Of a stretch of DNA of 33,025 nucleotides, positions 9,501 to 18,327 are shown in pieces. The translations under genes and the position numbers were made by a program. Source of the stretch: Candidatus Poribacteria bacterium (lineage in GTDB: Bacteria; Poribacteria; WGA-4E; GCA-2687025); the NCBI GenBank assembly GCA_002687025.1, contig NYZG01000222.1:1-33025 (forward strand), in the 5' to 3' direction. How positions within the stretch are numbered: the stretch's first letter is position 1; each line of letters starts with the position of its first letter. The notes beneath the pieces were generated by a model. The model was not told the origin of the DNA and ran no database searches. It saw only the letters and a program-made list of their open reading frames with translations.

Positions 9501-9570
9501 GGATGAAGAGGCGATCTGGCGAGCCGGACAGGACGGTGTCTAGCGCGGAGAGTGTTTTGGGGTCAAGCAT
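6562..9570 (-). CDS. Multi-PAS sensor histidine kinase (HisKA_3 / HATPase_c, NarX/LiaS-like core)
   Basis: About six PAS segments (for example PDQIYFKDREHRF, PDAIYFKDRESRF, EASNVAIGFADPAGRI, EASFEGIGISDDDGIL). Dimerisation box ERTRIARELHDQTGQALSSLLVSL; HATPase DDGVGFDPEK…GLLAMEERLQSVGGGLRVES. Confidence 0.95.
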   Translation of the reverse strand: MLDPKTLSALDTVLSGSPDRLFIHDSDGRCLYASPDGLRGVSAATGPTVGKTWGELGIPSELMESLDAAGQEANVTGVACVREVRVPTDDGARYFSCTAHRIGEPESGDTAVVCALRDITGPKRAQETAGRMERLFRALMDRLPDQIYFKDREHRFTHVNSAVLANMGVEHADDLGGRTDLDFVPEGYAQDYQAQEQTLFETGEPVVGSVERYDTDDGAVWTHVTKVPTRDAAGRVDGLIGINRDVTEFVETREALMRAEARYGALFEASNVAIGFADPAGRIIDVNPALCEMLGYAREELVEMSVMDVVHLEDREDLGRRYREVATGRARGTRSESRFVRKDGSTLWADRAGAAVQDEDGDLLGLMVVLTDITERKAVEEQLLEEQRLFHALMTGIPDAIYFKDRESRFLRANEATAREHGMQDPNDLVGKTDDDLVPEDRAHVLRAEEDRLLTTGELVTNIHEPMVRADHRHGWKHVTKAPVRDADGEIVGLIGINRDITELMEAQEELRESEERFRTLAEASFEGIGISDDDGILHVNDRFAEMLGYSAAELAGKRVPDLLAPESRARVREERTHGGYGPYEHLALRKDATTFPVEIRARNTVWKGRRARVTAIRDITERREAEAELAVRASNRQALFDAMPDLIYELDGDGVIQSVHGGRDTAMYLPREELLGKAARDVAPPAVAARVLEAIHAAMATGEVQIVEYELTIGEELHTRETHFVPMQEGPVAAITRDITERKQYERRLEERVRVRTEELNRELEDRVRAEQELSRSQRERTLLLRRILSAQEEERTRIARELHDQTGQALSSLLVSLRVLEDANTLDAVRRRVGELREATGDALERVRTLSFGLRPSSVDHFGLNVALSQDVDSLGAQLGVTAEFYADSEDGYGLSEDVEIAVYRVVHGALTNIVRHAEAKSISLIMRERNRRLHVLIEDDGVGFDPEKVMAGPVEERFGLLAMEERLQSVGGGLRVESTVGEGTTIYVEVPIAESESAQ

Positions 9571-9790
9571 GTTTCTCCTCGTCCGATGGCCGGCGCTGGG
9601 AGCTTGACAGTCGGTCGTCGACCTCCGGGCGCCGACGCAGCTAGCTTAGCATACCGCATGGCCGGAACACGGCCACCGCCGCGCGGCTCCGGGCCCCGGG
9701 AACACCTGGACGCGGCCACCGGTTGCAGCGTGCGCCGTTGGCTGTGACAATCGCCTCGGGGACCGGCTACGCTGGGGTGGACAATAGGAT

Positions 9791-12700
9791 ATGGAGTGCC
9801 CGCACTGCGGCCATAGCAACAGGACCGGCGCGAATTTCTGCTCGCACTGCGGGCAATCGACGGCGAACGTCTGCCCATCCTGCGGCGCGGACGCGGATGC
9901 CGACGCGAACTTCTGCGACATGTGCGGAACGTCGCTGGGTTCTTCCGAGCCACCCGTCGTCGCGGAGCCGGTTCCTCAACCCGCCACAGTTGTCCCGACA
10001 ACGCCGTCCGCCGAACGCCGGCAGCTTACCGTGGTCTTCTGCGATGTCGTCGGCTCTACGGAGCTCTCGGGACGGCTCGACCCCGAGGCGCTCCGCGATG
10101 TGATCCGCGCCTACCAGACGGCCGCGGAGAAAGTGATTCTGCGCTACGAGGGCCACATCGCGCAGTACCTCGGTGACGGTCTGCTCGTGTACTTCGGCTA
10201 CCCCCACGCCCACGAAGACGACGTGCATAGGGCGACACGAGCCGCACTGGGCATACTCGGCGCGCTGTCGCTCCTGGCGCCCGAGATTCGCGAACGATGG
10301 GGAGTCGACCTCGAGGTCCGCATTGGCGCGCACACGGGTCATGTCGTCGTCGGGGACATGGGCGGGGATGAGGTACGCGAGTCGCTCGCCGTGGGCGATA
10401 CACCGAACATCGCCGCGCGCGTGCAGGACATCGCGGAGCCGGGCTCCCTGGTCATCACCGACGCGTCGTATCGCATCGTGCAGGGCTTCTTCGACTGCGC
10501 GGCGCTGGGAGCGCACGCCCTCAGAGGCGTGCCGGTCCCCGTCGAGCTGCACCGCGTCCTGCACGAGAGTTCCGCGAAGACACGCCTCGATGTCGCGGCG
10601 ACGGTCGGCCTGACGCCGCTCGTCGGCCGGGAGCGAGAAGTCGGCGTGCTGCGCCATCGATGGGAAGACGTGAAGCGGGGCGCCGGCCACGTCATCTCAT
10701 TTCGGGGCGAGGGCGGCATCGGAAAATCGCGTCTGCTGAGTTCGCTCAAGGAGCATGTCGCTCTCGATGCGGACGCCTGGCTCACTGAGAGCCAATGTTC
10801 GGCTCATCACCGGAACACCGCGCTGTATCCCGTGATCGAGCTGTTCGAGAACACCGTGCTCGGGTTTACGAGAGAGGATACGCCCGCCTCAAAGCGGGAC
10901 AAACTCACCGGTCTCTTGGCACAGTATGGCTTCGAGTTGGGCGAGGCGGTTCCACTGTTCGGCGAGCTGTTCGCCATCCCGCCGGCAGACGGCGCGACGC
11001 CGTCGGACCTGTCCCCCGCGCAGAGGAAGCAGAGGGTGCTCGAGGGGTTCGTGCGTATGCTCTGCATCCGCGCGACTCAGCAACCGGTCCTGTTCATCAT
11101 GGAGGATCTGCAGTGGGCAGACCCGTCCACGCTGGAACTCCTGGGCATGATGATGGACCAGGTCTCCGCGGTCCCGTTCCTCATGGCTCTTACGTCGCGA
11201 CCGGAATTCGAGCCGCCATGGGGCCAGCGCTCGTACGCCACGCAGGTGAGTCTTACGCGGCTGCCTGCCGAAGATACCGTCGACATGCTAAGCCGAATGA
11301 CCGGTGGCAAGACGCTGCCCAGCGAGGTCGTCGAGCAGGTGGTCGCCAAGACGGACGGTGTGCCGCTGTTCGTCGAGGAGCTACTGAAGACGGTCCTCGA
11401 ATCCGACATGGTCGAGGAGAGGGACGGACGCTACGAGCTGACACGGCCACTTCCAGCGCTCGGAATCCCATCGACGCTCCACGCATCGCTGATGGCGCGG
11501 TTGGACCGGCTGGCGGCGGTTCGCGACGTGCTCCAGTTGGCCGCGACGGTCGGACGCGAGTTTAGCTACCAGCTTCTGAGGGCCGTGTCGCCGCTGGACG
11601 AGGCGACGTTGCGCGCGCATCTCGCTGAGCTGGTCGGCGCGGAGTTCCTCTACCCACGCGGCGCGCCACCCACGGCGACGTACACCTTCAAGCACGCTCT
11701 GGTCCAAGACGCGGCGTACGGGTCGCTTCTGAGGAGTACGCAGCAGCAGTATCACCACAGCATCGCGGAAGCCCTGCGAGCCGACTCCGCGGGAGACGGC
11801 GAAACCGAGCCGGAGCTGCTGGCGCATCACTACACGGAAGCCGGCCGGCCGCGGGAAGCGCTTGCCTACTGGCACAGGGCCGGTATCTGCGCCAACGAGC
11901 GCGCCGCCACGCTCGAAGCGATCAGCCATCTGACGAAGGCCCAGGAGCTCATCAACGCGCTGCCGTCGTCCGAGGAAGGTCAGACGCGCGAGTTCGATGT
12001 GCTCACCGCGCTGGGGCCGGCGCTCATCGCGTCGCGAGGTTACGCGGCGCCAGAGGTGAAGGCGACATACACACGCGCGCTCGACCTCAGTGAAGAGCTT
12101 GGTGACGACAGCTCCGACCAGTTCCGCGCCTTGGCCGGTCTGTGGAGCTACTACATGTCGCGAGGCCCCCTGGAGACGGCTCGGAAGATCGCGGAACAGC
12201 TTCTCGCGACTGCCCAACGCCTGGGCGACCGCACGCTCCAGTTGAGCGCGCGCGCGATGCTGGCGGATGTCGTGTACAACGCTGGCGACTTCGAAGGCGC
12301 TGTCGAGCATGGCGAGGCCGGAATCGCGCTCGGCCGCGCGGCGACGACGGAGTCCGAAACGGCGTGGGGTGACGACGGCATCATGTGCCGCATCTGGGTG
12401 TCGTGGGCCCTGTCCCGCTTGGGCCACGCTGCCCGCGCCCGAGCCATGTCCGACCAGGCGTTTTCTCTCGGCACGGCACACCCCTCGGCCCTCGTACGCA
12501 CCGAGGCGCACGCCTACATGTCCGGCTTCCACCGCGACAGCCGCGAATACGACGTGGCAGACGAGCACTGCGCCGAACTGGTCTCCCTGTCGACGGAGTA
12601 CGGCTTCCCGCTGTTCGGCGCGATTGCGGACATGCATGGCGGGTGGCTGGCGGCGTGGCGCGGCGATGGGGACGGTGTCGCTCGAATTCAGGCGGGCATC

Positions 12701-13150
12701 GACGCATGGCGCGCGTCCGGCAGCACTGTCGCGGCGCCGGCGTTCCTCGGCCTGCTGGCCGACGGATGCGCCGCTGTTGGTGACATCCAAACGGGTCTGC
12801 CAGCCGTAGCGGAAGCGATAACGTGCAGCGAGCAGACGGGGGCGATGCACAGTATAGCCGAGCTGCATCGCATACGAGCGGAATTGCTCCGCCAATGTGT
12901 CGGCGAGGACGGCGAGCCCCGCGTGGCGGAGGCCGAGGCGTCCTTCCGGCAAGCGATCGAGTTCGCGCGCCAACAGCAGGCGCGGGCGGGCGAGTTGCGC
13001 GCGGCCATCGGCCTGTGCAGACTGTGGAAGAGCGTGGGCAAGGAGGCCGACGCTCGGGCTCTGCTGGACGACGTGCGCGGCTGGTTTGCCGGCCGCCTGG
13101 ACACGCAGGACCTACAGGACGCTCACGCGCTGCGGGAGGCGCTGGCCTGA
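9791..13150 (+). CDS. Adenylate/guanylate cyclase domain protein with zinc ribbons, AAA-type ATPase and TPR-like repeats
   Basis: CPHCGHSNRTGANFCSHCGQ…CPSCG…FCDMCG zinc ribbons; RRQLTVVFCDVVGSTELSGRLDPE…HIAQYLGDGLLVYFGYPHAHEDD class III cyclase; Walker A GEGGIGKSR; Walker B VLFIMEDLQWADPS; TPR-like C-terminus. Confidence 0.95.
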   Translation: MECPHCGHSNRTGANFCSHCGQSTANVCPSCGADADADANFCDMCGTSLGSSEPPVVAEPVPQPATVVPTTPSAERRQLTVVFCDVVGSTELSGRLDPEALRDVIRAYQTAAEKVILRYEGHIAQYLGDGLLVYFGYPHAHEDDVHRATRAALGILGALSLLAPEIRERWGVDLEVRIGAHTGHVVVGDMGGDEVRESLAVGDTPNIAARVQDIAEPGSLVITDASYRIVQGFFDCAALGAHALRGVPVPVELHRVLHESSAKTRLDVAATVGLTPLVGREREVGVLRHRWEDVKRGAGHVISFRGEGGIGKSRLLSSLKEHVALDADAWLTESQCSAHHRNTALYPVIELFENTVLGFTREDTPASKRDKLTGLLAQYGFELGEAVPLFGELFAIPPADGATPSDLSPAQRKQRVLEGFVRMLCIRATQQPVLFIMEDLQWADPSTLELLGMMMDQVSAVPFLMALTSRPEFEPPWGQRSYATQVSLTRLPAEDTVDMLSRMTGGKTLPSEVVEQVVAKTDGVPLFVEELLKTVLESDMVEERDGRYELTRPLPALGIPSTLHASLMARLDRLAAVRDVLQLAATVGREFSYQLLRAVSPLDEATLRAHLAELVGAEFLYPRGAPPTATYTFKHALVQDAAYGSLLRSTQQQYHHSIAEALRADSAGDGETEPELLAHHYTEAGRPREALAYWHRAGICANERAATLEAISHLTKAQELINALPSSEEGQTREFDVLTALGPALIASRGYAAPEVKATYTRALDLSEELGDDSSDQFRALAGLWSYYMSRGPLETARKIAEQLLATAQRLGDRTLQLSARAMLADVVYNAGDFEGAVEHGEAGIALGRAATTESETAWGDDGIMCRIWVSWALSRLGHAARARAMSDQAFSLGTAHPSALVRTEAHAYMSGFHRDSREYDVADEHCAELVSLSTEYGFPLFGAIADMHGGWLAAWRGDGDGVARIQAGIDAWRASGSTVAAPAFLGLLADGCAAVGDIQTGLPAVAEAITCSEQTGAMHSIAELHRIRAELLRQCVGEDGEPRVAEAEASFRQAIEFARQQQARAGELRAAIGLCRLWKSVGKEADARALLDDVRGWFAGRLDTQDLQDAHALREALA

Positions 13151-13188
13151 GGTGGCCGGCGAGGAGGCGCGCCAACAGGGGGAATACC

Positions 13189-14100
13189 ATGAGCACCATT
13201 GCGACCACGTGGCCCACCAAGACGCGAGACCTTCACAACCACCACTTCGACTCGACCGTGTGGGACGGGTTCCCGTTCCGCGACGATGACATCGTCATCT
13301 CGACCTACGCCAAGTCCGGGACGACATGGGTGCAGCAGATAATCTCCCAGCTCATCTTCAACGGCGAGGAAGGGCTGCCGGTGGCGGAGATGTCACCGTG
13401 GGTGGACCTGCGCGTACCGCCGAAGGAGGTCAAGCTCCCCGCGATCGAAGCGCAGGAGCACCGGCGTTTCCTGAAGACGCACCTGCCCGTAGACGCCCTG
13501 GTGTTTTCGCCCAAGGCGAAATACATCTACATTGCCCGCGACGGGCGGGATGTCGTTTGGAGCATGTATAACCACCACACGACCGCCAACGACACCTGGT
13601 ACGAAGCGCTCAACGACACGCCCGGCCGCGTCGGTCCCCCGATAGGCCGGCCGGCGGAGTCCGTGCGGCAGTATTTCCACGACTGGCTGGACATGGGCGG
13701 GCATCCGTTCTGGCCGTTCTGGGAGAACGTCCAATCGTGGTGGAGCGTCCGCGACCTGCCGAACGTCCTCATGCTTCACTTCGCCGCCCTGAAAGCGGAC
13801 ATGCCCAGCGAAATACGCCGGGTCGCCCGATTCCTGGATATCCCGATCGACGAAGCCTCGTGGGCCGCTATCGTCGAGCACTGCGGCTTCGAGTACATGA
13901 AGCGGAATGCCACGCTTAGCGTGCCTCTGGGCGGCGTCTTCTGGGACGGTGGCGCGCAGACGTTCATCCACCGCGGCACGAACGGTCGGTGGCACGATAC
14001 CCTCAGCGCCGTGGAAATCGACAAGTACGAGAGTCGCGCGGAGCAGGAGATAGGCGAACATTGCGCACACTGGCTCGCCACGGGTGAAGTGGCTTCCTGA
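13189..14100 (+). CDS. Sulfotransferase family protein
   Basis: ATG at 13189 after GGGGGA. 5'-PSB loop STYAKSGTTWVQQII; FLKTHLP; IYIARDGRDVVWSMYNH (PAPS-binding); C-terminal FIHRGTNGRWHDTLS. Confidence 0.95.
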   Translation: MSTIATTWPTKTRDLHNHHFDSTVWDGFPFRDDDIVISTYAKSGTTWVQQIISQLIFNGEEGLPVAEMSPWVDLRVPPKEVKLPAIEAQEHRRFLKTHLPVDALVFSPKAKYIYIARDGRDVVWSMYNHHTTANDTWYEALNDTPGRVGPPIGRPAESVRQYFHDWLDMGGHPFWPFWENVQSWWSVRDLPNVLMLHFAALKADMPSEIRRVARFLDIPIDEASWAAIVEHCGFEYMKRNATLSVPLGGVFWDGGAQTFIHRGTNGRWHDTLSAVEIDKYESRAEQEIGEHCAHWLATGEVAS

Positions 14101-14315
14101 CACGTCTCGTGAGGTCGTTCGCCGCGCCAGTCGACAGCCTGCTCTTGCGGAGTGGCGCAGTTCGGCCGTATTCCTATAGTGGAGCGCCGCTCGTTCCTAC
14201 GACCGCGTAGTACGAGTGGATGCACGCGCGTCCCCGCCGGCCTGCGCCGCGTGGCTTGGGGATGCATGTCGGTTCGCACATGCTCGGGTAGCGTCAACAC
14301 GGTGGAGGACGCGTC

Positions 14316-14522
14316 ATGGTGCTGAACGTCAGACGGATACGGACCATCGAGGAAGTGACAGACGAGGAACGACTGCTCGACATGAGCATGGATTGGCTGG
14401 CGGCGCGTCCGCGGGACGCCCGGTTCCGCGATGGCAAGCAGTCCGTGGTTTTCGTCGACAAGCTGCCACCCCGGCCGCGCTCGCGCGGGGGAGGACCAGG
14501 GGCGGCGTACGACGCCGATTAG
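14316..14522 (+). CDS. Small hypothetical protein
   Basis: 68-aa ORF with GGAGG upstream of ATG; no recognised domain. Confidence 0.35.
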   Translation: MVLNVRRIRTIEEVTDEERLLDMSMDWLAARPRDARFRDGKQSVVFVDKLPPRPRSRGGGPGAAYDAD

Positions 14523-14557
14523 GGGCGCGCCCTCAGGGTCTCGGATCACCCACAAGG

Positions 14558-15640
14558 CTACTCGCGCGCCCGGACAAGGGCGTGCTCGAACGCCGGCCAG
14601 TCCAGACCCGTGTGCGCGACAACGGACAGCAGGTCACCCTCCTCGATGCGCTCCAAGCGCGACGGGCAGAGATGCGGCACGCCGTCCTTGATGATTGCGA
14701 ACGGGTTGATCTCGACGCGGCGCTCTTCGGCGGCGGGCAGCGCGTACGTGACGAACTCCTGCCACGTCCACCCGACAATGCGCTCCGGCACGACCGTCAT
14801 GGGGTTGGCGTCCTGCGTGTTCAGTAGCAGGCGCTGCACGATGTCGGCGCTGTGCACGTCCTGACACTCCTGCACGATCGCCAGCACCTCGAGCGTCTCC
14901 ATCACGGCGGTCGACGCCAGGTGCGAGAACATCCAGTCGTTGTCGGGACTTACGAGCACGTGCAGAACGCGCGTGTCTGCCGTCACCGTGTCGAGGATGA
15001 GGTCGACCGCCACGCGCGTCGTCCCGTCGGAGGACGGGTCGCCCGGATGCGTCGGAAACACGATGACGACCTTGTTATCCGCGAGCTTCGCTCTGGTGTA
15101 GGTGTCTTTGTCGAGCACGGAGCCCTTCACGAAGTGCACGTGTGGCAGCGCGGTGACGCTTTCGGGTAGCTGCTCGATGGCGTCATCCACAACGCACACC
15201 GGGGCGTCCGACTCGACGTGCCGGATCTCGTGGACGAATCCCGTGAAACGGGAAACACCGGGGAAGTTGAAGACCACGTATCCGTCGCGGTGCGGGTTAT
15301 CCATCAGGCCCAGCCTCGTGCGTCGTCGTCTGTCTTCGCGCGCGTCGAATACCGCGCCGATGCCGGCGCCTACGATCGCTATGTCCATCAGCCCGAACGC
15401 CATCGTGGCGTAGCGTCCGATGGACGTCTGCGCGGGCTGGTCGCCATAGCCGACGGTTGTCGCGGTCTGCCAGACCAGCCAGATCGCCTCTTCCCACGTC
15501 ACGTCCTCGACGAACCGGAGGAGGACGACGAACCCCGCGGACACAACCGCCCCCAGGATCAGCAGGTCGAACAGCAGGAGCAAGGGCTTGCGGTCCTTGA
15601 ACCGCTCGCCAAGACGCGCCGGTAGGAGGAACAGGATCAC
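14558..15640 (-). CDS. Two-TM potassium channel with cytoplasmic RCK/TrkA-N-like domain
   Basis: TM1 LLLLFDLLILGAVVSAGFVVLL; selectivity filter TATTVGYGD; TM2 MAFGLMDIAIVGAGIGAVF; nucleotide-binding-like YVVFNFPGVSRFTGFVHEI. Confidence 0.92.
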   Translation of the reverse strand: MILFLLPARLGERFKDRKPLLLLFDLLILGAVVSAGFVVLLRFVEDVTWEEAIWLVWQTATTVGYGDQPAQTSIGRYATMAFGLMDIAIVGAGIGAVFDAREDRRRRTRLGLMDNPHRDGYVVFNFPGVSRFTGFVHEIRHVESDAPVCVVDDAIEQLPESVTALPHVHFVKGSVLDKDTYTRAKLADNKVVIVFPTHPGDPSSDGTTRVAVDLILDTVTADTRVLHVLVSPDNDWMFSHLASTAVMETLEVLAIVQECQDVHSADIVQRLLLNTQDANPMTVVPERIVGWTWQEFVTYALPAAEERRVEINPFAIIKDGVPHLCPSRLERIEEGDLLSVVAHTGLDWPAFEHALVRARE

Positions 15641-16003
15641 GGCAGGCTCCAGGGACTCCGCAACCTACCATGGCGTCGCTCTCGCCATCAACGGCCGCCA
15701 TCCGCGCAATCTCGACTGGGATGGCGCTGGGGCTGTGTCGCGCGATCCGCACACATCAGCCATCGCCACGGCGTGTACATCGGCGCGGCGCTCGCCGGAG
15801 CGGAGCACGCGCCAGCCTTATGCCTACTCACGCCTCGGCGCCGCGAGCCAGGTCGGGGAGCCAACCAGTCTCGCCGCCCGCTCACGCCCACGGAGCGCGT
15901 GGTCCATACCGCGGCGCCGTGCGTCGTGCGCAGCCCGGCCGACTCGTACGCTGGCGAGCGGCAGCTGGGCGGCTCACGACAGCCTGACAGGTTGGCCAGC
16001 TGG

Positions 16004-16447
16004 TCACTGCGTACCCGATTCACCGAGATAGTGGACGTGCGTCAGGAAGCCGCTGACGGCCCTGTAGTACGCGCGGTCCGCCGTCCAGAGGACGCATCCC
16101 TCAGCTTCGGCGTGCGCTGCATAGATGCTGTCGTAGACGCGGCGCTGGTTGGCTTGTGCGGCGATGGCGCGAGCCCGTCGTCGCACGCCGCCAATCTGCC
16201 TGACAGTGAGGGGCATCCCGTCGATGAACGCGTAAGCCGAGGCGGCATCTTCGTCGGACATGGCCCCGCGAGACACGCGGAACCGGACGATGCTGTCCAA
16301 CTCGTAACCCCATAGCGGTGGAACGGTGATTTCGACGTCGTTCTCGATGCACTCATTCAGCAAGACATGCGCTGCGTCACTGCTGGCTTCCTCGATGACC
16401 CACTTCGCCGACACGGAGGCGTCGAAGACGACGCTACGGTCGGTCAT
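16004..16447 (-). CDS. PIN-domain protein (VapC-like toxin)
   Basis: VVFDASVSAKWVIEE N-terminal PIN motif, PLWGYELDSIVRFRV, VYDSIYAAHAEAEGCVLWTADRAYY. Confidence 0.88.
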   Translation of the reverse strand: MTDRSVVFDASVSAKWVIEEASSDAAHVLLNECIENDVEITVPPLWGYELDSIVRFRVSRGAMSDEDAASAYAFIDGMPLTVRQIGGVRRRARAIAAQANQRRVYDSIYAAHAEAEGCVLWTADRAYYRAVSGFLTHVHYLGESGTQ

Positions 16448-16649
16448 CGTGGCGTTCCCGGGTCTTCGCGAGAATTGCTACGCTGTCGTCGAACGTTCCG
16501 TACTTGGCCTTCAGGTAGGCGCGGAACTCAGCGAGATGTCTGAGGTACTCGCGCTTCTCATCCCTCGTTCGAGGGACTGCGACTACCGAATCCTCTTCCG
16601 GCGCCCCACGCTGCGCCGTATCGGTCAAGGCCGTAGGTTCCGTCCCCAT
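16434..16649 (-). CDS. Putative antitoxin partner of the PIN-domain protein
   Basis: Small charged protein (start chosen at MGTEPT) whose 3' end overlaps the PIN gene start by 14 bp. Confidence 0.6.
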   Translation of the reverse strand: MGTEPTALTDTAQRGAPEEDSVVAVPRTRDEKREYLRHLAEFRAYLKAKYGTFDDSVAILAKTRERHDDRP

Positions 16650-16831
16650 GCGCGGCCTCCTTCCACGTGTCGATGGTATCACAGCCACACGCCCTCGCCG
16701 AATCGGTCGATCAGGTCAAGGCGAGGCCGTCACGCCAGACCGTGGTGGTGAGAACACCCCGCGCGTGAACAGTCCCCGTCCCGCCGGGCGGGCGGGTAGC
16801 GCGATGCGCGACAGGGAGCGACCGAGCGGCG

Positions 16832-17098
16832 TCAGCCGGTTTCGCGCAGTTCCACGCGCACGGAGTAGCCGAGGCCTTTGAGATGCCGGGCGACATCCTT
16901 GATGGGCAGCGTGTCCTTGTCCGCCATCGACAGATCGAACACGGCGTCGTTGATCGCGTCGAAGTACGCCTCTTCGTACTCGGGATTCTCGATCGGCCGT
17001 GCGGCCGCCCACCGCGCCAGTCCGGGCCCATCCGTATCGCCACTGAGGTACGCCGTTAGCCGGCTGGCCACATCCCGACGGGTTAGCAGGTTGGTCAT
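16832..17098 (-). CDS. Small conserved-looking hypothetical protein, partner of 17095..17364
   Basis: MTNLLTRRDVASRLTAYLSGD…DVARHLKGLGYSVRVELRETG. Start overlaps the upstream stop by 4 nt. Confidence 0.6.
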   Translation of the reverse strand: MTNLLTRRDVASRLTAYLSGDTDGPGLARWAAARPIENPEYEEAYFDAINDAVFDLSMADKDTLPIKDVARHLKGLGYSVRVELRETG

Positions 17099-17364
17099 TG
17101 TCCGTCCCCAGACCTTCGATGGCCGAAGTCGACCGGATACTTCTGATGCCAGTCGATCAGCACACCCTCATGGTCGTATATGAGCTGTGCCATCTGCAAC
17201 GTCACTTCGTCGGCGCCCACTACCAGGATGGGCCGCTGTCGGCCGGACCGCGCGCCGGGCCGCTCCCGCCAATACACGCGGACGCCTTCGGGTAGCTCGT
17301 CCCAATGGCGCCACTTGCGCTCGTGCCTACGTCGGCGCCGCCGCGCGGCATCCCCGGGCATCAT
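17095..17364 (-). CDS. Small hypothetical basic protein
   Basis: MMPGDAARRRRRRHERKWRHWDELPEGVRVYWRERPGARSGRQRPILVVGADEVTLQMAQLIYDHEGVLIDWHQKYPVDFGH. Overlaps the next CDS by 4 nt. Confidence 0.6.
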   Translation of the reverse strand: MMPGDAARRRRRRHERKWRHWDELPEGVRVYWRERPGARSGRQRPILVVGADEVTLQMAQLIYDHEGVLIDWHQKYPVDFGHRRSGDGQ

Positions 17365-17379
17365 GCCTCCTGCGGCACG

Positions 17380-18315
17380 CTATCCGCGGTTCTGATCCAC
17401 CCAGAGGCCGGCGGCCAGGCTCGCGCGAGTCGCCATGACGACGTTCTCGATGTCCACGAGGTCGGGCGTGTCCGATTCGAGGTGGTAGTTCGGGTCGGCG
17501 TAGGGGTAAGACCCGATGTTCGCGACTGCCATCGGGAACCCCGCGTTGATGAACGAGCCATCGTCGTCGCCGGGACCTTGGCGCAGCACCTTCTGGTGAT
17601 GCAGGCCGATGCCGTAGTGCTCGCTTACGTCGCCCATGAGGTCGGCGAAACGCTCGCCCTCGGGTTCCGTGTAGAGAGTCGCGCTGGTCTTGCGGCCGGC
17701 GCGGAGGTCCTCGTCGGACTTTCCACCCAGGCTGTCGATGTTGAAGATGGCGACGAGATCGTCGCCGCGTTCCTTCGCGCGGGTGGCGGCGACCACGCTC
17801 GTCCATGGGCGGTGCTCTTCGTTGCAGAACAGGAACCGGATCGAGCGACGCGTCTCGTGCTGTGCGAGAACGCGCGCCATCTCCAGCACGGCGACGGTTC
17901 CCGCGCAGTTGTCATATGCCCCGGGCGAATCGACCCAGCTCTGCGAGTCTTTGTGCGCGAGGAAGAGGATGATCTCGCTGGGGAGTTCCGCGCCGCGTTT
18001 CCCGGCGTACAGGTTGTACGCGGTGAACCAGGGGTCGTCTTGGGCCGGCAGGGAGTATTGGTGCGCCTTGGGCTTCGACGTGTCGCACGCGAACGCCTGA
18101 ACCTCGACGGCCTCGGCCTCCACGACGTAGCCGTACGACTCCAACTGCCCGCGGAGAAAGTCGTCCGCCTCGTCCAGCGTACACTTGTCGGCCCCGGGAC
18201 GCGTGTGGTTCACCTTGCGGAACGGCAACGGGTCCTGCGACAGGTGGAACAGGTTACGCCGGATATTGGCGCCATCGACGCGCGCAATCAGATCTGAAAC
18301 CGGATCGGCCGGCAT
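17380..18315 (-). CDS. M28-like zinc aminopeptidase
   Basis: IILFLAHKDSQSWVDSPGAYDNCAGTVAVLEMARVL…RRSIRFLFCNEEHRPW…AIFNIDSLGG: HxD, DN, EE and NxD metal-ligand pattern. Confidence 0.85.
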   Translation of the reverse strand: MPADPVSDLIARVDGANIRRNLFHLSQDPLPFRKVNHTRPGADKCTLDEADDFLRGQLESYGYVVEAEAVEVQAFACDTSKPKAHQYSLPAQDDPWFTAYNLYAGKRGAELPSEIILFLAHKDSQSWVDSPGAYDNCAGTVAVLEMARVLAQHETRRSIRFLFCNEEHRPWTSVVAATRAKERGDDLVAIFNIDSLGGKSDEDLRAGRKTSATLYTEPEGERFADLMGDVSEHYGIGLHHQKVLRQGPGDDDGSFINAGFPMAVANIGSYPYADPNYHLESDTPDLVDIENVVMATRASLAAGLWVDQNRG

Positions 18316-18327
18316 GTTCGGCTCCCG

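Noticed and set aside
11381-12973. 530-aa minus-strand ORF
   Set aside because: Antisense to the cyclase-ATPase-TPR gene; shadow ORF from GC-rich codon usage.
15641-16003. Possible small genes in the gap between the K+ channel and the PIN protein
   Set aside because: Overlapping ORFs on both strands have skewed Arg/Ala/Pro composition, no domain motif and no convincing RBS; left as intergenic.
17305-18297. 330-aa plus-strand ORF
   Set aside because: Antisense to the M28 peptidase; no recognisable motifs.
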